From contig ML014267.1 in the NCBI GenBank assembly GCA_003615045.1, forward strand, positions 1 through 43,708: a DNA stretch of 43,708 bases. Reading direction: 5' to 3'. Below the pieces are notes generated by a model, which saw nothing but the letters and a program-made list of their open reading frames with translations, searched no databases and had not been told where the DNA came from. Made by a program: the position numbers and the translations under genes. Shown in pieces: positions 9,901 to 20,690 of the stretch. The stretch comes from Caulochytrium protostelioides. Taxonomy: Eukaryota; Chytridiomycota; Caulochytriomycetes; Caulochytriales; Caulochytriaceae. Positions within the stretch are counted from its first letter, which is position 1. Every line of letters begins with the position of its first letter.

Positions 9901-10453
9901 GACCCTGAATCAGCACGGAGCCCTTCCGCGAAAAATCTTCAAAGATGCGCAACTTGCGGAAGTCGGGGTCATCGGCCGACAGCAAGTCTTTCAGCTCCTC
10001 GTTGTAGAGCTCGATATAGGAAACGCGGACCGAGTACTCGGCGGTTTCGCTCTCGAGGCGCTGGAAGAGATGCGTCAACGTCCGCGGAATGATGCCGGCA
10101 TGCTCGCCCGTGATGTTCTGGAGATCGCCCTCCATACTGTACGTTTTGCCGGCGCCGGTCTGGCCATAGGCAAAGATGGTGCAGTTGTAGCCCATCAGCA
10201 CCTCATCGAGAATCGGCGAGACGACTTCGTAGAACACATGCTGCTGCGACGCCTCGGGGCCAATGACCTTGTCGAACGTGAAGGTCTTGGTGTCGCTGCC
10301 ATTGTACCGGACCTGAACTTCGCGTGACCCGCGCACCCCCGAGACCGGGTTGACGACGATCTGGCTGTTGTCGCGGATCTCGCGTGGGTTGCGCGGGCGG
10401 ACGCGGACCACAATCGTGATATTTGCCTCTTTGGGCAGATCTTGCGACATCAT
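6968..10453 (-). CDS. Kinesin-5 (BimC/Eg5/Cut7 type) mitotic motor
   Basis: 1161 residues, single exon. The N-terminal motor covers about residues 10-350: P-loop GQTGAGKT at 97-104, switch I NESSSRSH at 215-222, switch II LVDLAGSEN at 249-257. The neck region NKPEINQKMTKKALIREY followed by EIERLKADLHATREKNGVF is diagnostic for the kinesin-5 family. A long coiled coil rich in Ala, Gln and Glu occupies about 360-950 and should form the bipolar tetramer. The tail is low complexity, with a DV repeat encoded by a GACATC microsatellite near 7365-7385, and ends in a basic stretch containing ATPTKAALPSR; I see no clear canonical BimC box. Role: plus-end-directed sliding of antiparallel spindle microtubules. 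The start was chosen because MMSQDLPKEANITIVVRVRP matches the usual short leader before the first motor strand. It is convergent with MBF1 and divergent from the secreted protein gene. Confidence 0.96.
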   Translation of the reverse strand: MMSQDLPKEANITIVVRVRPRNPREIRDNSQIVVNPVSGVRGSREVQVRYNGSDTKTFTFDKVIGPEASQQHVFYEVVSPILDEVLMGYNCTIFAYGQTGAGKTYSMEGDLQNITGEHAGIIPRTLTHLFQRLESETAEYSVRVSYIELYNEELKDLLSADDPDFRKLRIFEDFSRKGSVLIQGLEESIVKNVDDVIQIMHRGSSKRQMASTKMNESSSRSHCIFSITVHIKEATPDGEDLLKVGKLNLVDLAGSENIGRSGAESRRAKEAGMINQSLLTLGRVINALVERSPHVPYRESKLTRLLQDSLGGRTKTCILAAISPARCSLDETLSTLDYAHRAKNIRNKPEINQKMTKKALIREYISEIERLKADLHATREKNGVFLASENYKHLVNEAQANRDRLAELEKAQNDRADELARLTTQCQQQSQRLEQAVRELATAQADVDASRAALDAARADVSARDLQLVERQALVVAHAAAEKRLDAIAHELNTLLTRRVAEIHRLHDKLAAQSQLVRDHHDRFDAMRTRMYAHLKAMRGETEAFSQSQTALLEKTDRLLGAAADQWAADDQSLQIAEAGSLAELETALKTSCETLTRSVMATLTRHHGQVDEHCAQGVAQHRELVQTMRAFDQATTDLYGGTVSAYHALCEKTETLQRTTQQAVAEFSEWKQTVDTERWQAWRRDEQDRAQTQRDAALAELEAMRLAVQQHQDGLAARKQHMMAQIASMVDALCTSEAREAAALVARLGDMEATVRAQYDHRVRDADNTLALQAQLAADETARMDQLVTSHVVEVAQQSLVASRAQLQTLSRAYAEQSERRETILQQQAQAQQAQWDHVAAANRSDLAAAQAEIAGVDQSLTATTAAFVEAHQSTLQSRAAAQNQLTRSLKQSRQYAADGRAAVNAFSAAQVLGTIPAAGHTLAQTALAAAPPATGTTPPRPPATAPPAAWPVTEDHETLLAKFRAAGSRLDTWQQAYHGGGEPATTTPPPHQPEDPADAAGLPKPASPALAAAADGAVAVAVDVDVDVAMAPSSSAATPTRRPSPPPSAPSDLMADGMIAGTDAAVAAAVCPVAPAEGYIPEVGPDLLALDEEDRQSAIGEEGTHAAAHRLTPDETTAGLSGSRKRIRPATPTKAALPSRLPSRRPRATSARGQPNDEP

Positions 10454-13301
10454 GCCGGTCTCAATGCGGGGTGCGGGAGGCGGCAGCGAGAGTAGGAGGA
10501 GGAGGGCTTAGCGCCACGCACGCGATACCCGGCCCGTTCGGCGACCCGGCACCCGTGGGCTCTCTCCCAGAACCCAGGGCACTGGAGAGAGGGATTACTC
10601 GCAATGGCCAAGGGGTACGGGGGCCAGCGATCCAGCGCACCGCACCGGCGAGGGATGGGTGCAGAATGGCGGAGAGTAGGTCAGGACGCTCGGCGGTAGC
10701 GCGCGACGGAAGAGGCCAGCAGCGGGACAGGAGCGCGACAGAGCAGGGGAGCGACGGTCGGCAGGGAGGGGCGGCAGGTCGCACTGGTCGGGGTGGACAG
10801 TATGAGGCGAAGGCGAGTATGAGGCAAGGGCGGCCATGAGGTGGTCTCATGCAGCGCGCCTATCAGATCCTCTCTCGCTGCGCGCTCTCGACGCGCGTGC
10901 TGTGCTTCCGCATGGCGGCCTCGAGAGCCGTCGCGTCCCCGCCTGCGCTTGAGGAGCCGGGCGCCTCGTTTTCCATCGCGAGCATGGGACCAGCACGGCG
11001 ATTCAACGGCCGACGGTGTCGTGCACCGGACGGGCAGGCTTGAGGCACCGCGCCGCACGTGCCCCGGTGCCGACGTGCCACACGGCGCCGCGGCGTCCTG
11101 CGGCGTCCTGCGGCGCCGTGCGGCACGCCGTGGGCAAGCCGACGAGTGTGCGGCGTGGCGCGTGTGGCGCTGGATCCACGGCGTGGCAGACATCGCTGGC
11201 GCGAGCCGCGAAGGAAGCGGTGCTTAGGGCGCGTCGGTGGCGGGTGTGCGTGTAGTCGAATCGCGAGGCAGCGCGAGGCGGTGGTGTGGCGTGTGCTGCG
11301 TCGGCGTCCAGCGGTGCGGAGCTTGGAGTGAGACGGAGTGGTGAGGCGCAGCAGGACGCTGGAAAGAGCTAAGCCCCTTCCTGCGTTGCGAGGCGGAAGG
11401 CGGCAGGATCGGCGCTTCCATCGCCAGTGGTCGGAGAGCTTGCTTGCGCCGCCGTTGCAGAACCCCCGGACTTGTCTTAAAACGACCAAAAGGCATCGCC
11501 CAGATCACCACCTCGAAGCATCCTCACAGGATGGTCATCTAAAAGGCGATCTTGGATCTGAATGGAGTATGAACGCGTGGAATCTCCGCCCGCCTTCCTG
11601 ATGCCGGCGAAGCATCGACCTGGACGCGAAGCCAAACGGAATCAAGTATACTAGCGTGATAAAGTAGACAGCTCTCCATCATGACCGGAGCACGGCTTTA
11701 TGTCAGCAGCGTTATGTTATAGATTCCGATCGATTCGTGCAGCGATAGTGGTCTTTGAAAAAATCGCTCGACTCTCCATCTCCATGGAGATGAATCCGAT
11801 AAATTGCCTCTTTTGCCCGCGAAACAGCCTGGTCATGGGCATCTTTCTGACGACCAGATCGCACCTTTTGACGAGTTCTGTGAGTTTCGGTGGCTGGTTT
11901 CACATGCAGAGTCGAGATCGACCGCTGTAGATAGCTTGTTGTCTCCGCTTGAACCGGCTCGACCTGGGCCTCGGCTTAACGCGCGCGACTCGATAACCGG
12001 GAAAGCTGTTAAGCCACGCAGCGAAACGGGCTCACGCGGTCATCGCGGGCATGGCTATGCGCCTCTCACGCCGCCGACGCGATCGCGGAAAACGCGATGC
12101 CATATAGCAGTGCTATCGATGGTCGGTGCTCAGCGATGCTGATGTGCCGAGATGGGCTGTGATGGCGGGATCATCGATAGGGGTCGCGCCGCCGAGCCTC
12201 CTGGAAGTCCGCGCCGCCAACGCGGACCTCCGCGTGGTTCGCTGCGACTGCGCGTGTTGTTGACGACACGACGTCCCCTGTCACGCGAGCGGAGTTTTCT
12301 CCATGTGCGGTCGGCCCGCCCTGGGGGGCGGGGGTCGGAGGCGCGCCGCGGCCGCGATCGATGCACGCGTCGGGACGCAGAGCGGAGTTTGGGTCGCACC
12401 ATCCTTTCCGCCAATTAAGCGGGCGATGGCGCGGGAGATGGCAAGGACGGGAGCAGGCCGGGCCGAGCCTGATCACGTCGGATCGCATCGCGTCGCGTCG
12501 CACTGGGAGGCGGGCGAGCGGCCGATCATAACAAACCCGCTCAGAGCGCCGACCCGATCGATGCGTCAGTCTCACACAACCCGGCCGCCGACCCCCGCAT
12601 CGCTTCGCGCTTGTCCTACCTGGCCTGGAGGCTCTGCCCGCTGACGGCGGCCGACAAGTGGGCAGGTGGGTGACCGCTGGCCCAGGTATGACTCGGTAAC
12701 CCCGGCGACCCGGCGGTCTCGAGACGAGAGCAGTGCCGCTAGCGTTTCTTTTTGGGACCGCCTCGGCTCCGCGCGAAGACCGCGCGATATCGCGATTCAG
12801 AATGATCTCGCCAACAGACGGCCGGGGTGAAACGCTTTCGAGATAATAAAAAACATTGAGATGTTTCGGTAATGCAGGCTCCCGTCTTCTCCGATAGACG
12901 GTCGCCACCACCACCACAACAATAACCTGTGTGACGACGAAGTCGGGTTGCCATGTCCGCCTGCAACGGATGCAAGTGCAGATGGACGGGTCTGGGTATT
13001 TAAGCTGACAATCCCAGGCCAGCAAGAGCATGGTGGCATCAGCATCGATTCCGACGGGTCGTCTCGACGATCGACTCCATACTTTCCACGATCCTGCTTC
13101 GAATAGCGAGTTGTCCTTTGGGTGCTTTGGATTCATCGATATTGATCCATCGATCCACCGGCCCAGGTGACCTGGATCGCGTCCCTTTACCGATAGACTT
13201 TCCCCCCAAAATCCGTGTAGAATACCGACCGATTGTCAGTTTTGACCCTCCCCTATTGTGATATATCCCGTTCTCCCTGTCTGCCCCTTAGTTATTCCGC
13301 C
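10454..13301. other. 2.8-kb divergent intergenic region, no gene recognised
   Basis: I find no conserved protein. The longest frames (for example about 320 codons on the minus strand at 12171-13136) lack any recognisable domain and overlap other equally long frames. A CACGTG palindrome is at 11056-11061. AT-richer islands occur at about 11600-11950 and 12790-13290; the latter precedes the secreted-protein gene and includes a TATTTAAG at about 12998-13005. A GCATC/GCGTC pentamer run is at about 12481-12499. It probably holds the promoters of the two flanking genes, plus untranslated or non-coding RNA that I cannot detect by eye. Confidence 0.5.
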
Positions 13302-15165
13302 ATGGTTGTCTTTCGGGTGGCCCCGCTGCTGCTCGGCCTACTCGGTATCGTCCAGATCGTGCTGGCCGCTAGTCCCAACAATGGCTGGCACTGCTCGCGT
13401 GAGGTCGATCAGTATGGTAACCCCATGCTGGGATGGGATGGCTCCTTTGGCTACATTACTGGTAAGTGAACTTGCTTCAGAAAAAGTGCATCGGATGACG
13501 GCTGGCGTGGTCCTTGAGGCCCCATGTTTCAACGAGACTTCTCGCGATCCGATGGATACTGACCTCCATCTGCTTATTCATGTCTCATGGATCCGCTTTA
13601 TCGTCACAGGACTGGGCATCGGCTTGGTCCGTCTGTATGTCCACCTCTCCATTGAGACGACGACGCGATCGCAGCTGATCAAGACCCTTCCGGCGCTCCT
13701 GGCGAAGGGAAACAACGAAGGCGTATCTTTCATTCTGCGCTTCTACTATGACAACGGCGAGGCGCCGATGAATGTCATTGCCAACGACTTGAGCCAGCTC
13801 GTGCCGGTCGTGACGGCTAACAAGAAGTACATCTACGCGTTGCAGGCCGGTTTCCTTGGCGCTGCATACGGCGAATGGTGGGGCGGCGTGCTAGCGCCCG
13901 ACTACGATCCCGGGTGGAGCTCGACCGTCCGCGCGGCCAAGAGCTACGTCGTCCAGGAACTCAAGAAAACCGGCCTCCCGATTCTCATCCGCTACCCTCG
14001 CGACATTGCGACGTACTTCCCGGACGACCCGCAGATCGGCTGGCACGACGACTGTATCCTGGCCAACGGCCCTGGCGGCCATGACGCCGGCACCTTCTCG
14101 AAGGGCGGCATCCCGTGGCCCGAGAACGACCTCGGCGCTGCCATGATTTACTCGCAGCACAAGATTCAGGGAATCCGCGGCGGTGAGTCCTGCTCGGACG
14201 CCGGTACTGCACCGGATTGCCCCGCCCTACTGACGTTCGTCAAGAACTTCAAGATCTGTTTCCTCAACGTGGAGTACCCAAGCAACTTTTTTGGGATTTA
14301 CAAGGCCAGTTCTTCGAGCTGCACGAGCAGCCTGATGAGCGCGATGCGCTCGAACTGTGAAGACCAGTTCTCCACGTGGAACAAGTACTTGGATGCTCAG
14401 TCGAAGACGACGACGACGACGATCAAGACGACGACGACGACGACGACCAAGACAACAACAACAACGACAACGACGACCAAGACGACGACGACGACGACGG
14501 CGACGACCAAGACGACGACGGTCCCAAAGTGGGCGTTCGTCACTAACCCGGTCACGACGACGACGACGGCGCCGCCGCCGGCGGCCACGACGACGACGAC
14601 GCGCTCGTGGCAGCTCATCCCGCGGTCGGATGACAACACGACCGGCTGCTGGGCGCCCGACCAGCCCGCCACGATTCCGTGCACCATCGGCGCGTGCGGG
14701 AGCCAATACTGCACGCCCATGGACACGGCCCGCGGCTTAGGCCACGAATGCACACTGCTCCAGGCCGACTTCTGCGCGAACGAGCTTGCGGTTGGCGTCG
14801 CCAACGGCACCGCCACGGCTGTCGTCGACCCGGTCATGCTGGGCTGCTTCGCCACCGACCAGCGGCCCTACGTGCCGTGCTCAACGGCGGGGTGCACGGC
14901 CGACCACTGCACCGAGCTCACGGACAAGTCGCCCGCCGGGTTCTGCCGGCTCTTCCGCGGCCCGCAGTGCCGCGGGACGTGGCCGTCGCTCGGTTGCTTC
15001 ACGGCCAACCACCGGCCCTGGGTTGCGTGCAACGACACCGACTGTCCCTCCGGGCGCTGCACGCAGAACGGCCTCACGCAGGCGGCGTTCAAGTGCCTGC
15101 TTCTCAAGGACGCCGAGTGCCGGGGGTCCTGGCCGCCGCAGAGCATCCCCGTTCTCGGCATGTAG
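13302..15165 (+). CDS. Secreted DUF4874/DUF4832-like protein with poly-Thr linker and Cys-rich repeats
   Basis: Two exons, 13302-13461 and 13610-15165, joined over a 148-nt GT-AG intron; 571 residues. The start gives a clear signal peptide (VAPLLLGLLGIVQIVLAAS). The body looks like DUF4874 (SPNNGWHC, GIGLVRLYVHLS, VSFILRFYYD, YIYALQAGFLGAAYGEWWGG) followed by DUF4832 (GLPILIRYPRD, IGWHDDCILANGPGGHDAGTF). This pair is thought to form a glycosidase-like TIM barrel, but the substrate is unknown. A Thr/Lys linker of about 65 residues, probably O-glycosylated, follows. Last come three repeats of about 50 residues, each with a C-(W/F)-x(6-8)-P-x-(I/V)-x-C core and five to six cysteines, beginning near CWAPDQPATIPC, CFATDQRPYVPC and CFTANHRPWVAC. 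The layout (catalytic-like domain, Thr linker, small Cys-rich modules) suggests a wall- or carbohydrate-associated secreted enzyme. Its 3' end is 176 bp from the convergent adaptin gene. Confidence 0.8.
13462..13609 (+). other. Intron of the secreted DUF4874/DUF4832-like gene
   Basis: A 148-nt intron, GTAAGT ... TCACAG. It splits a Gly codon and restores FGYITGLGIGLVRLY, which bridges two conserved parts of the N-terminal domain. Confidence 0.88.
14409..14530 (+). repeat. ACG/ACA codon repeat encoding the poly-Thr linker
   Basis: Mostly ACG triplets interrupted by AAG and ACA codons, read as Thr runs punctuated by Lys. The mixture of ACG and ACA suggests the peptide, not only the DNA, is being maintained. 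Confidence 0.9.
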
Positions 15166-15341
15166 TGCTACCCGATCTTCTGTCAAGATATATAGACATC
15201 GTTTCGTTAGCAACCAAGACGGATTCGTCAGCGCGCGCAAGGTGGGGGGACATCGATGCGTGGCTTCGGGGAGGCCCCCCCAGAATCGGAGGTGAGGAGT
15301 TCTCTGACTTGCGCCGGGAGAGCGGAGTCCCCAACCATTCG

Positions 15342-16339
15342 CTAAGACGGTTGCCGCTGCTCAGCGGCGGCAAGCAATCCTTCGAGGCGCAGCAACGCGT
15401 TGGTCTGGGCGACCGCTCTGGACCGGCCGTCCAGCAAGTTCTGGAAGAGATACGTCCACGGCCCGTGGTCATCTTCGAGCGCGCACGCCGCGACCGCCTG
15501 CTGCACGTGCGGCGCGGCGGCTTCGAGGAAGCTCACGACGTGCTGCGCCACGCGCGTCGCCAGCTCCGGGCCGTAGGCCGCGCTGGCCGCCGAGGGCCTC
15601 CCGGCCGCCGCGCGGTCGCCGCGCTGCCCAAACCCCTCGTCACCCCGATGCGGCGAGCCCGAAGCGCCGCCCGCGAGCGGATCCAGCGCGGCATCCGTGC
15701 GCTCGGCCGCGACGGCGACCGCGTGGTAGTACTGCACAAAGGAGAGAAGGTCGTCCGGCTGCAAGGGCGACGGCGGCGCGGCGGCGCCACCGACGGCGCT
15801 GGCGGCTGTGGCGTCGCTCTCGACAACAAAGAGCCGTGAGTACATCAGCGCGACAAACTCGATCGTTTCGGCGCCGCGCGGCAAGGGCGGCAGGTGCGAG
15901 GCGCGCGCGAGGCGCTCGCCCGCCGTCTGCGCGGCTGAGAGGGCGATCGACGCGGACTCGGGGCCCTGCACGGCGACGGCGGCCGCGGCGGCATGGAGCG
16001 CGGCCATCGGGTCGTCGCCGCGCAGCCACGCGCGCAGCCACGCGCGGGCAGCGTGCCGCGCCTCGGCGTCCAGCGCGCCGAGCACGCGCCACGTGAACGG
16101 CGCGACGGCCGCAAAGCACGCCTCGCCGAGCAGCGGCAGGCTGGGCGCGAGCAGCCGCATCCACACGTCCCGCGGGAGCGCGAGTGCCGGGGCGGACAGG
16201 ACCACACGGAGCACGCTCGGGTGCTCGGGCGCGTCCGCGCGCGCCAGCACGGCGCACAGCGCTTGACTGAACAGCGGCAGCGCGTGCGGCTGCGGCGGCG
16301 CGGCCGGCGGCAGGGACGCCGCCGCAGACATGGCACGAA

Positions 16340-16371
<32 letters not shown>

Positions 16372-17666
16372 AGGGCCGCCGGATGGCCGTTGGCGACGAA
16401 CTGGTGGGCACACACGGCCGCGAGGCCGCGGAGCGCCGAGAGGGCGACCCCGAGGGCGGGCCGGCGGGCCAAGTCCACGAGCAGCGGCGCCAGGCTCTGG
16501 ATGTCCGCCGTCGCGAGGGGCGCTTCAGCGAGTTTCATGAGACTGTGCGCGGCCAGGTAGGCCATCTTGACATCGGGATGCGCGATGGCGCTGTGGATGA
16601 AGCGCATGCAGACGTCGAACGTGCTGTCGCGCGCTTCAAGGAAGAGCGCATACTCGTCGGGCGCGACGGCGTCGGGCGCGACGTCCAGATGGAAGCAGAG
16701 CGGGACGTAGCATGCAAAGATGCCCTGACTGAGGGCGCAGTCGGTCCCATCCTGGGCCTTGGTTTCCATGGCGCGCAACGTCTGTGCCGCGACCATGGCG
16801 AGCTGCAGGGTGATCGGCGGCTCGAGCAGGCGCGCTTTGCACAACGCGAGCAGGATCTCGACGCAGGTCGCTTCGTACCACGGCGCCATAAACAGGCGTC
16901 GGTGATACATGGGCGGGAGTTTCTGTTCGGCGATTTGGACGAGAATGTGCAGCAGGGGCCGCTGCATCTTGGCGACCGCGGGAAGCGTCTCGGGGCGTCG
17001 GCACAGCGGCCGGTAGAAGGCCAGCATGGCGCCGAGCACCTCGACGGCCGGGTCGGCCACGAGGCGGCGGACGCGCTTGCCGAGGGGCACGGCGAACCGG
17101 GCCGCGTCGATCTGCGCGAAGCGGCTGAGCACGAGCACGGCGCGGTGGCGGACCTGGGCGCTCGGATGGGCGAGCGCCTGGGTGACGGCGGGCTCCAGCA
17201 CCGTCCAGGCGTCGCGCGGCGCGGCGTGGGCGGCGGCGGCCAACGTGGCGAGCAGGGCGGCGCTGTCGGCGGGCTCGGCGAGGCGCTGCGCCAGCGTGTT
17301 GGCCAGCAGCAGCGTGTGCGGCGCGGCGGGCGTCCGCGACAGCAGCAGACCGACGAGCATCGTCAACCGGTGGACGCAGACCGGGTCCTCGGCGAGCGCC
17401 GGATGGCCCGCAGCGCGGCCGAGCGTCAGCAGCGCAGGCCGCCACAGCGCGCCGGCGTCGGCGGGCACCAGCGTGGCGACCACGAGCATGCGGCTCACGG
17501 CCTCGGCCCACGCCGTGTCGCTGGCATCCGCCACGAACGACTCGATCAGCCGCGGCGAGCACGTCTGTGCCTCGAGCGCCGCGAGCAGCGACCGCAGGTA
17601 GGCGAACTGGGCGGGCGCCGCGATCTGGGCCAGATGCCGCTCGATCCGGGGCGTGCGGAACTCCAT
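15342..17666 (-). CDS. Adaptor-protein large subunit, AP-4 epsilon-like
   Basis: 774 residues from the chosen ATG at 17666 (MEFRTPRIERHL); the frame stays open to an ATG at 17852, but that extension is low complexity. The protein is a helical-repeat (HEAT/ARM) solenoid. The block at about residues 170-275 (VRHRAVLVLSRFAQIDA, then VAKMQRPLLHILVQIAEQKL, then PPMYHRRLFMAPWYEATCVE) aligns with the adaptin segment that in AP-4 epsilon reads RRKAVLALYKF, KQVVGGKLP and YHSVPAPWLQIQLLRIL. Adaptins of this class build tetrameric vesicle coats; AP-4 works at the trans-Golgi network without clathrin. Oddities: the N-terminal conserved adaptin block is poorly preserved, a poly-Gly run (about residues 435-443) is encoded by a CCG repeat, and the C-terminal appendage seems short or absent. 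Alternatives are another AP large subunit or a diverged adaptin-like protein. Confidence 0.6.
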
Positions 17667-18735
17667 GCTGGGAGCGAATCCCGGCCTTCGCTGCGTCGCG
17701 ATCCTGACAGCCGAGCCGAGCCGAGCGGCGGCGGCGGCGGCGGCGGCAGTATGGAGCGGCGGGAGCCTGTCGTGGGGTGCCACGTGCCACGTGGGATACG
17801 AGGCGGAGATGGGGTCGGGCAACCGGTGGATCGGAGGGGAAAAGACCGTCAAGCGTCGCGTCGCGTCGCCTCACCGGACGGCGCGATCGGGATCCCGCAA
17901 GCCGCACGGGACCATGCAGGAGCGCGGGTGGCATCGGTTCCTGCGCACGTGGCCTCGCTGCATCGACCACGTGCTCGCCTCCGCACGCGCCAGGGACCTC
18001 CAGGGTCCGGCCGCCAGGGACCTGCGGAGATCACGGCCCGCCGCCGCTACGGCAGCCGCCGACGCCCAAGGGCGCTGTCCCGGACGCGGCCGGCCGCCGG
18101 CAGCGCCCGCGCCACCTGCCGCCGCCTTCGCTTCCCGTCTTTCCGAACCGCTCGCTGCTGCGTTCCACGCCGCCGTGGCCGTGGCCGTGGCCGTGGCCGT
18201 GGCCGTGGCCGTGGCCATGGCTGCCGCAAGTGGCACACGTCCGTGGGCGGAAGACGTCGACGAGGGTCTCGCAAGCGGGCACGCGAGGCGTCGGTGCGCG
18301 GACTGAGACCAGCGAATCGAAGGGATCCAAGACGGGCCGACGGGCCGACGCGTGAATGCCCTTTCACAGCGGGGGCCGACCCAGACCGCATCGGCGGACC
18401 GATGCTGATGGTTCGAGAGCCGAGACCGCGCTGCTCGCTGCTCGCTGCCGTCTGCGTTGCACCGGCCACGTGGTCCTTTCCTCTCCCTCTGATCGCTCGG
18501 CCGACGACATACCCGCAAGAGACGGCCGCTGCTGCTACTGCTGCGGGATACTGCTGCGCCTCGGCACTGCTGCTGCTCGCACGTCGCGCAAGTGCAAGAA
18601 GGCCGCACCAGAACGCGATCCGATCGGACCCGATCAGCGCTCGACCCGGCTCACCTGTGCTTCTGCGCTCCTGCGCTTCGGACTCCACCACCGGCTCCTG
18701 TCTCTCTCCCGCACACCGACCGATCGCCCTCGGCT
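17667..18735. other. Divergent promoter region between adaptin and RBX1
   Basis: No gene is recognised. The region contains five CACGTG palindromes (17781-17786, 17788-17793, 17946-17951, 17968-17973, 18467-18472), two of them in tandem, and a GTGGCC hexamer repeat. A short GTCGC repeat is at about 17853-17868. It should serve as a shared promoter region. Confidence 0.6.
18173..18218. repeat. (GTGGCC)n hexanucleotide repeat
   Basis: About eight units of GTGGCC between the divergent adaptin and RBX1 genes, ending in a variant unit GTGGCCATGG. Confidence 0.9.
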
Positions 18736-19702
<967 letters not shown>

Positions 19703-19776
19703 TAAATGGTTATATACGTGTCGTCCGTTCGATGCCAGCGCCTGGGCTTGGGTCTGGGCGGGCCCTCGCGCGGCAC

Positions 19777-20196
19777 TCAGGACGCTATCCAGGCAGCGAT
19801 GGCCTCAGGCGTGATCTGGTCTTCCACGAGCCGGTCGGCGTAGGCGACGGCCTCGGGCCCGGCCTCGCGCGGCCACCGAATGAGCGTGGGCACCGACGCG
19901 GCATGGACGGCCGGATCGGCGCGCCACGCGTTTGCCGTGGTCCGCCACGTGGCACGGTCGCCCACGGGCACTTCGATCAGCGGCAGCGACGGCTGCGCGG
20001 CGAACGCCGCATGGACCACGGGGTCCGAGGCCTGGCAGTCCGGGCACCACGACACGCCGGTGGCCGGGTCGCGGCTCGCGACCAGGTAGACGTAGGCATA
20101 CGGCGCGGCCGGCCGGGTCTCCCACGCGGCAGCGAGCGCCGTGCGCAGGATGCCGGGCGTGACGGCAATCACGGCGGCGACGGGGCTCGCGAGCAT
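19777..20196 (-). CDS. TXNDC17/TRP14-like thioredoxin-domain protein
   Basis: 139 residues from the ATG at 20196 (MLASPVAAVI); an in-frame upstream ATG at 20286 would add 30 residues without family support. The active site WCPDC (residues 50-54) is the signature of the TRP14/TXNDC17 family, in contrast with WCGPC of classical thioredoxins. DPVVHAAF, PVGDRATWR and VPTLIRW (the cis-Pro loop) match the family in order. Role: cytosolic disulfide and cystine reductase dependent on thioredoxin reductase. Its 3' end faces RBX1; its promoter faces the TACC gene. Confidence 0.88.
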   Translation of the reverse strand: MLASPVAAVIAVTPGILRTALAAAWETRPAAPYAYVYLVASRDPATGVSWCPDCQASDPVVHAAFAAQPSLPLIEVPVGDRATWRTTANAWRADPAVHAASVPTLIRWPREAGPEAVAYADRLVEDQITPEAIAAWIAS

Positions 20197-20529
20197 GGTG
20201 TCGGTCCGCAGCAGCGTCAAGAAACAATGGGGCGATCGGGGCGATCGTCGATCCACAGGACCACCAGCTATGGTGCGGACGGCCACTGCTCCGCGGAAGA
20301 CTTCATCCTCGATGGCAGCAACGATACCCCAGCAGCGCTGCTCCGAGAGGGATCGCCGCTCATGGCGGGCTTTTTGCCTTGGGTTCAGCGGACTCTTGTT
20401 CTGAGCACCGGGCGGTGTTCACCGCAATGGCTTAGGGCAGCGCAGCGCAGCGTGGCCCGGCGGAGCCGCCCAAGTGTGCCCCCCATGCTGTCCCTCGCTT
20501 CCTACCCCGGCCGGCTCCGAAAGCGGCAT

Positions 20530-20572
20530 GGCGGGCAAGCGGGCGAGCAAGCGGGCGAGCAAGCGAGCGACG
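20530..20572. repeat. Short GC-rich tandem repeat (GCGGGCGAGCAA type)
   Basis: Three to four imperfect units of about 11-12 bp (gcgggcaa, gcgggcgagcaa, gcgggcgagcaa, gcgagcga). Confidence 0.75.
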
Positions 20573-20646
20573 GGACGGCCCCAAGCACGAGGCAGAGCAT
20601 GGCGACGCGTGTGCTCAGGGCCAGGCGAGGGTCGTACGATGGTATG

Positions 20647-20690
20647 AGCGCATCGCATGGCATCGCAAGGCATCGCATCGTATCGCATCC
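20647..20690. repeat. GCATC pentamer repeat
   Basis: Repeated GCATC units with variants GGCATC and GTATC, in the divergent promoter region of the TXNDC17-like and TACC genes. Confidence 0.8.

Noticed and set aside
8852-10327. 491-codon plus-strand ORF antisense to the kinesin motor
   Set aside because: The opposite strand encodes a fully conserved kinesin motor over the same bases; the antisense translation has no family features.
12171-13136. 321-codon minus-strand ORF in the kinesin/secreted-protein gap
   Set aside because: No domain, mixed composition, competing ORFs on the other strand, and no conserved start or splice context.
20197-20286. Upstream in-frame ATG for the TXNDC17-like gene
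   Set aside because: The added 30 residues (Arg/Pro/Ser/His-rich) have no counterpart in the family, whose members start shortly before the first beta strand.
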